DNA of 64,000 nt, from NCBI RefSeq assembly GCF_030651915.1, contig NZ_JAUSBV010000002.1, forward strand, positions 324,414 through 388,413, written 5' to 3'. Origin of the DNA: Parvibaculum sp. (GTDB taxonomy: Bacteria; Pseudomonadota; Alphaproteobacteria; Parvibaculales; Parvibaculaceae). Under the pieces are notes generated by a model. The model worked only from the letters and a program-made list of their open reading frames with translations, did no database searches and was not told where the DNA came from. This document shows, in pieces, positions 62,959-64,000 of the stretch. A program made the position numbers and the translations under genes. Position 1 is the stretch's first letter, and the number at the start of each line of letters is the position of its first letter.

Positions 62959-64000
62959 ATGGCGAATGACCTGACACATTTCATCGGCGGCAAACATGTC
63001 GCGGGCACGAGCGGGCGCTTTCTCGACGTCACCAATCCGAATACCGGCGAGGTGACCGCGCGGACGCCGCTGGCGAGCGCCGCCGAGCTGCACGCCGCCG
63101 TCGAGGTCGCGGCCAAGGCCTTTCCCGACTGGGCGGCGACCAATCCGCAACGCCGCGCCCGCGTCATGTTCGAGTTCAAGCGCCTGCTCGAAGCCAACAT
63201 GAACGAGCTGGCCGAGCTGCTGTCATCGCAACATGGCAAGGTGATCGCCGACTCGAAGGGCGACATCCAGCGCGGCCTCGAAGTGATCGAGTTCGCCTGC
63301 GGCATCCCGCATCTGATGAAGGGCGAGTTCACCGAAGGCGCCGGCCCCGGCATCGACATGTATTCGATGCGCCAGCCCTTGGGCGTCTGCGCCGGCATCA
63401 CGCCGTTCAACTTTCCGGCGATGATCCCGATGTGGATGTTCGGCGTCTCGATCGCCTGCGGCAACAGCTTCATCTGCAAGCCGTCGGAGAAGGATCCGTC
63501 GGTGCCGATCCGTCTTGCTGAACTTTTCATGGAAGCTGGCGCGCCGGCCGGCGTGTTGAACGTCGTCAATGGCGACAAGGAAGCGGTCGATGCGATCCTG
63601 ACCGATCCGACGATCCAGGCGGTCAGCTTCGTCGGTTCCTCCGACATCGCGCAATATGTCTATGCGACAGGCGCAGCGCATGGAAAGCGCGTGCAGGCGA
63701 TGGGCGGTGCCAAGAACCATGCGATCATCATGCCCGACGCCGATATGGATCAGGTCGTCAACGAGCTGATCGGCGCCGGCTACGGTTCGGCCGGCGAACG
63801 CTGCATGGCGATTTCGGTTGCGGTGCCCGTCGGCGAGGACACGGCCAACCGGCTTGTCGAGAAACTCGTGCCGCGCGTGCAGGCGCTGAAAGTCGGCATC
63901 TCGAACGCTGCCGACAGCGATTACGGGCCGCTGGTCAGCAAGGCGCATCTCGAAAAGGTCAAATCCTATATCGACATGGGCGTCAAGGAAGGTGCGAAGC
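62959..64000 (+). CDS. mmsA: CoA-acylating methylmalonate-semialdehyde dehydrogenase, 5' part
   Basis: The first 347 residues are visible and the gene runs off the right edge. It is an aldehyde dehydrogenase of the MmsA/IolA type: FIGGKHVAGTSGRFLDVTNP at the start, CAGITPFNFPAMIPMWMF, KPSEKDPS, FVGSSDIAQYV and the catalytic cysteine C282 in SAGERCMA. It converts methylmalonate semialdehyde to propionyl-CoA (valine breakdown) or malonate semialdehyde to acetyl-CoA (inositol breakdown). The propionyl-CoA product links to the ethylmalonyl-CoA pathway genes at 53-55 kb. Confidence 0.95.
   Translation, partial: MANDLTHFIGGKHVAGTSGRFLDVTNPNTGEVTARTPLASAAELHAAVEVAAKAFPDWAATNPQRRARVMFEFKRLLEANMNELAELLSSQHGKVIADSKGDIQRGLEVIEFACGIPHLMKGEFTEGAGPGIDMYSMRQPLGVCAGITPFNFPAMIPMWMFGVSIACGNSFICKPSEKDPSVPIRLAELFMEAGAPAGVLNVVNGDKEAVDAILTDPTIQAVSFVGSSDIAQYVYATGAAHGKRVQAMGGAKNHAIIMPDADMDQVVNELIGAGYGSAGERCMAISVAVPVGEDTANRLVEKLVPRVQALKVGISNAADSDYGPLVSKAHLEKVKSYIDMGVKEGAK

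Overview
This GC-rich window reads as a chromosomal segment of an alphaproteobacterium, most likely from the Rhizobiales/Hyphomicrobiales or a neighbouring lineage such as Parvibaculaceae. The evidence is the gene order (acnA, ccmABCDG, yciB, ftsY, mtaB, dapF, ffh-rpsP-rimM-trmD-rplS, leuCDB, asd), the malyl-CoA lyase/mesaconyl-CoA hydratase pair next to sdhCDAB, alphaproteobacterial families (DUF2794, IalB, DUF1223), and dispersed palindromic repeats of a kind common in this group. I found no phage, plasmid, CRISPR, insertion sequence, tRNA or rRNA. Taxonomy is inferred from families and order only.

Layout. 1-9.7 kb: the end of lemA, two DUF3137 paralogues around a thiol-dependent isomerase and a GST, rlmN, an IalB-like secreted protein, a quinone oxidoreductase, an SGNH-fold protein that has lost its catalytic residues, and a serine beta-lactamase/esterase-like protein. 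9.8-19.5 kb: small metabolic genes separated by dispersed inverted repeats, a lysophospholipase-type esterase divergent from a YbbA/YbbP-type ABC pair, and a Bax-inhibitor-1 protein. 19.5-26 kb: DUF2794 and a four-gene Gld-type ABC system (ATPase, permease, GldG-like, DUF4340). 26-34 kb: aconitase with an unusual 200-residue lysine-rich N-terminal tail, a crotonase and ccmABCDG (heme export and thiol reduction for c-type cytochromes), then a MarR regulator that also carries a basic tail. 34-46.8 kb: NUDIX and MFS genes, a leftward dapF-mtaB-purC-ftsY-yciB group, and the rightward ffh-rpsP-rimM-trmD-rplS operon. 46.9-59.2 kb: leuCDB, asd, an ammonium-transporter/histidine-kinase fusion, malyl-CoA lyase and mesaconyl-CoA hydratase, and sdhCDAB. 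59.2-64 kb: small proteins, an arsR-arsI pair, an 11-residue-repeat membrane protein, and the start of mmsA.

The genes describe a respiring heterotroph. Succinate dehydrogenase and aconitase (TCA cycle) sit with ethylmalonyl-CoA pathway steps, leucine and lysine/threonine precursor synthesis, cytochrome c maturation and protein targeting/translation.

The most unusual signals are: (1) the histone-H1-like tail on aconitase; (2) two intergenic cassettes, 43 kb apart, each combining three 11-bp direct repeats that match the PHO-box half-site with an array of five ACTTATCCCCG-like motifs; (3) the Amt-histidine kinase fusion; (4) the catalytically dead SGNH protein; and (5) a membrane protein built of 11-residue repeats.
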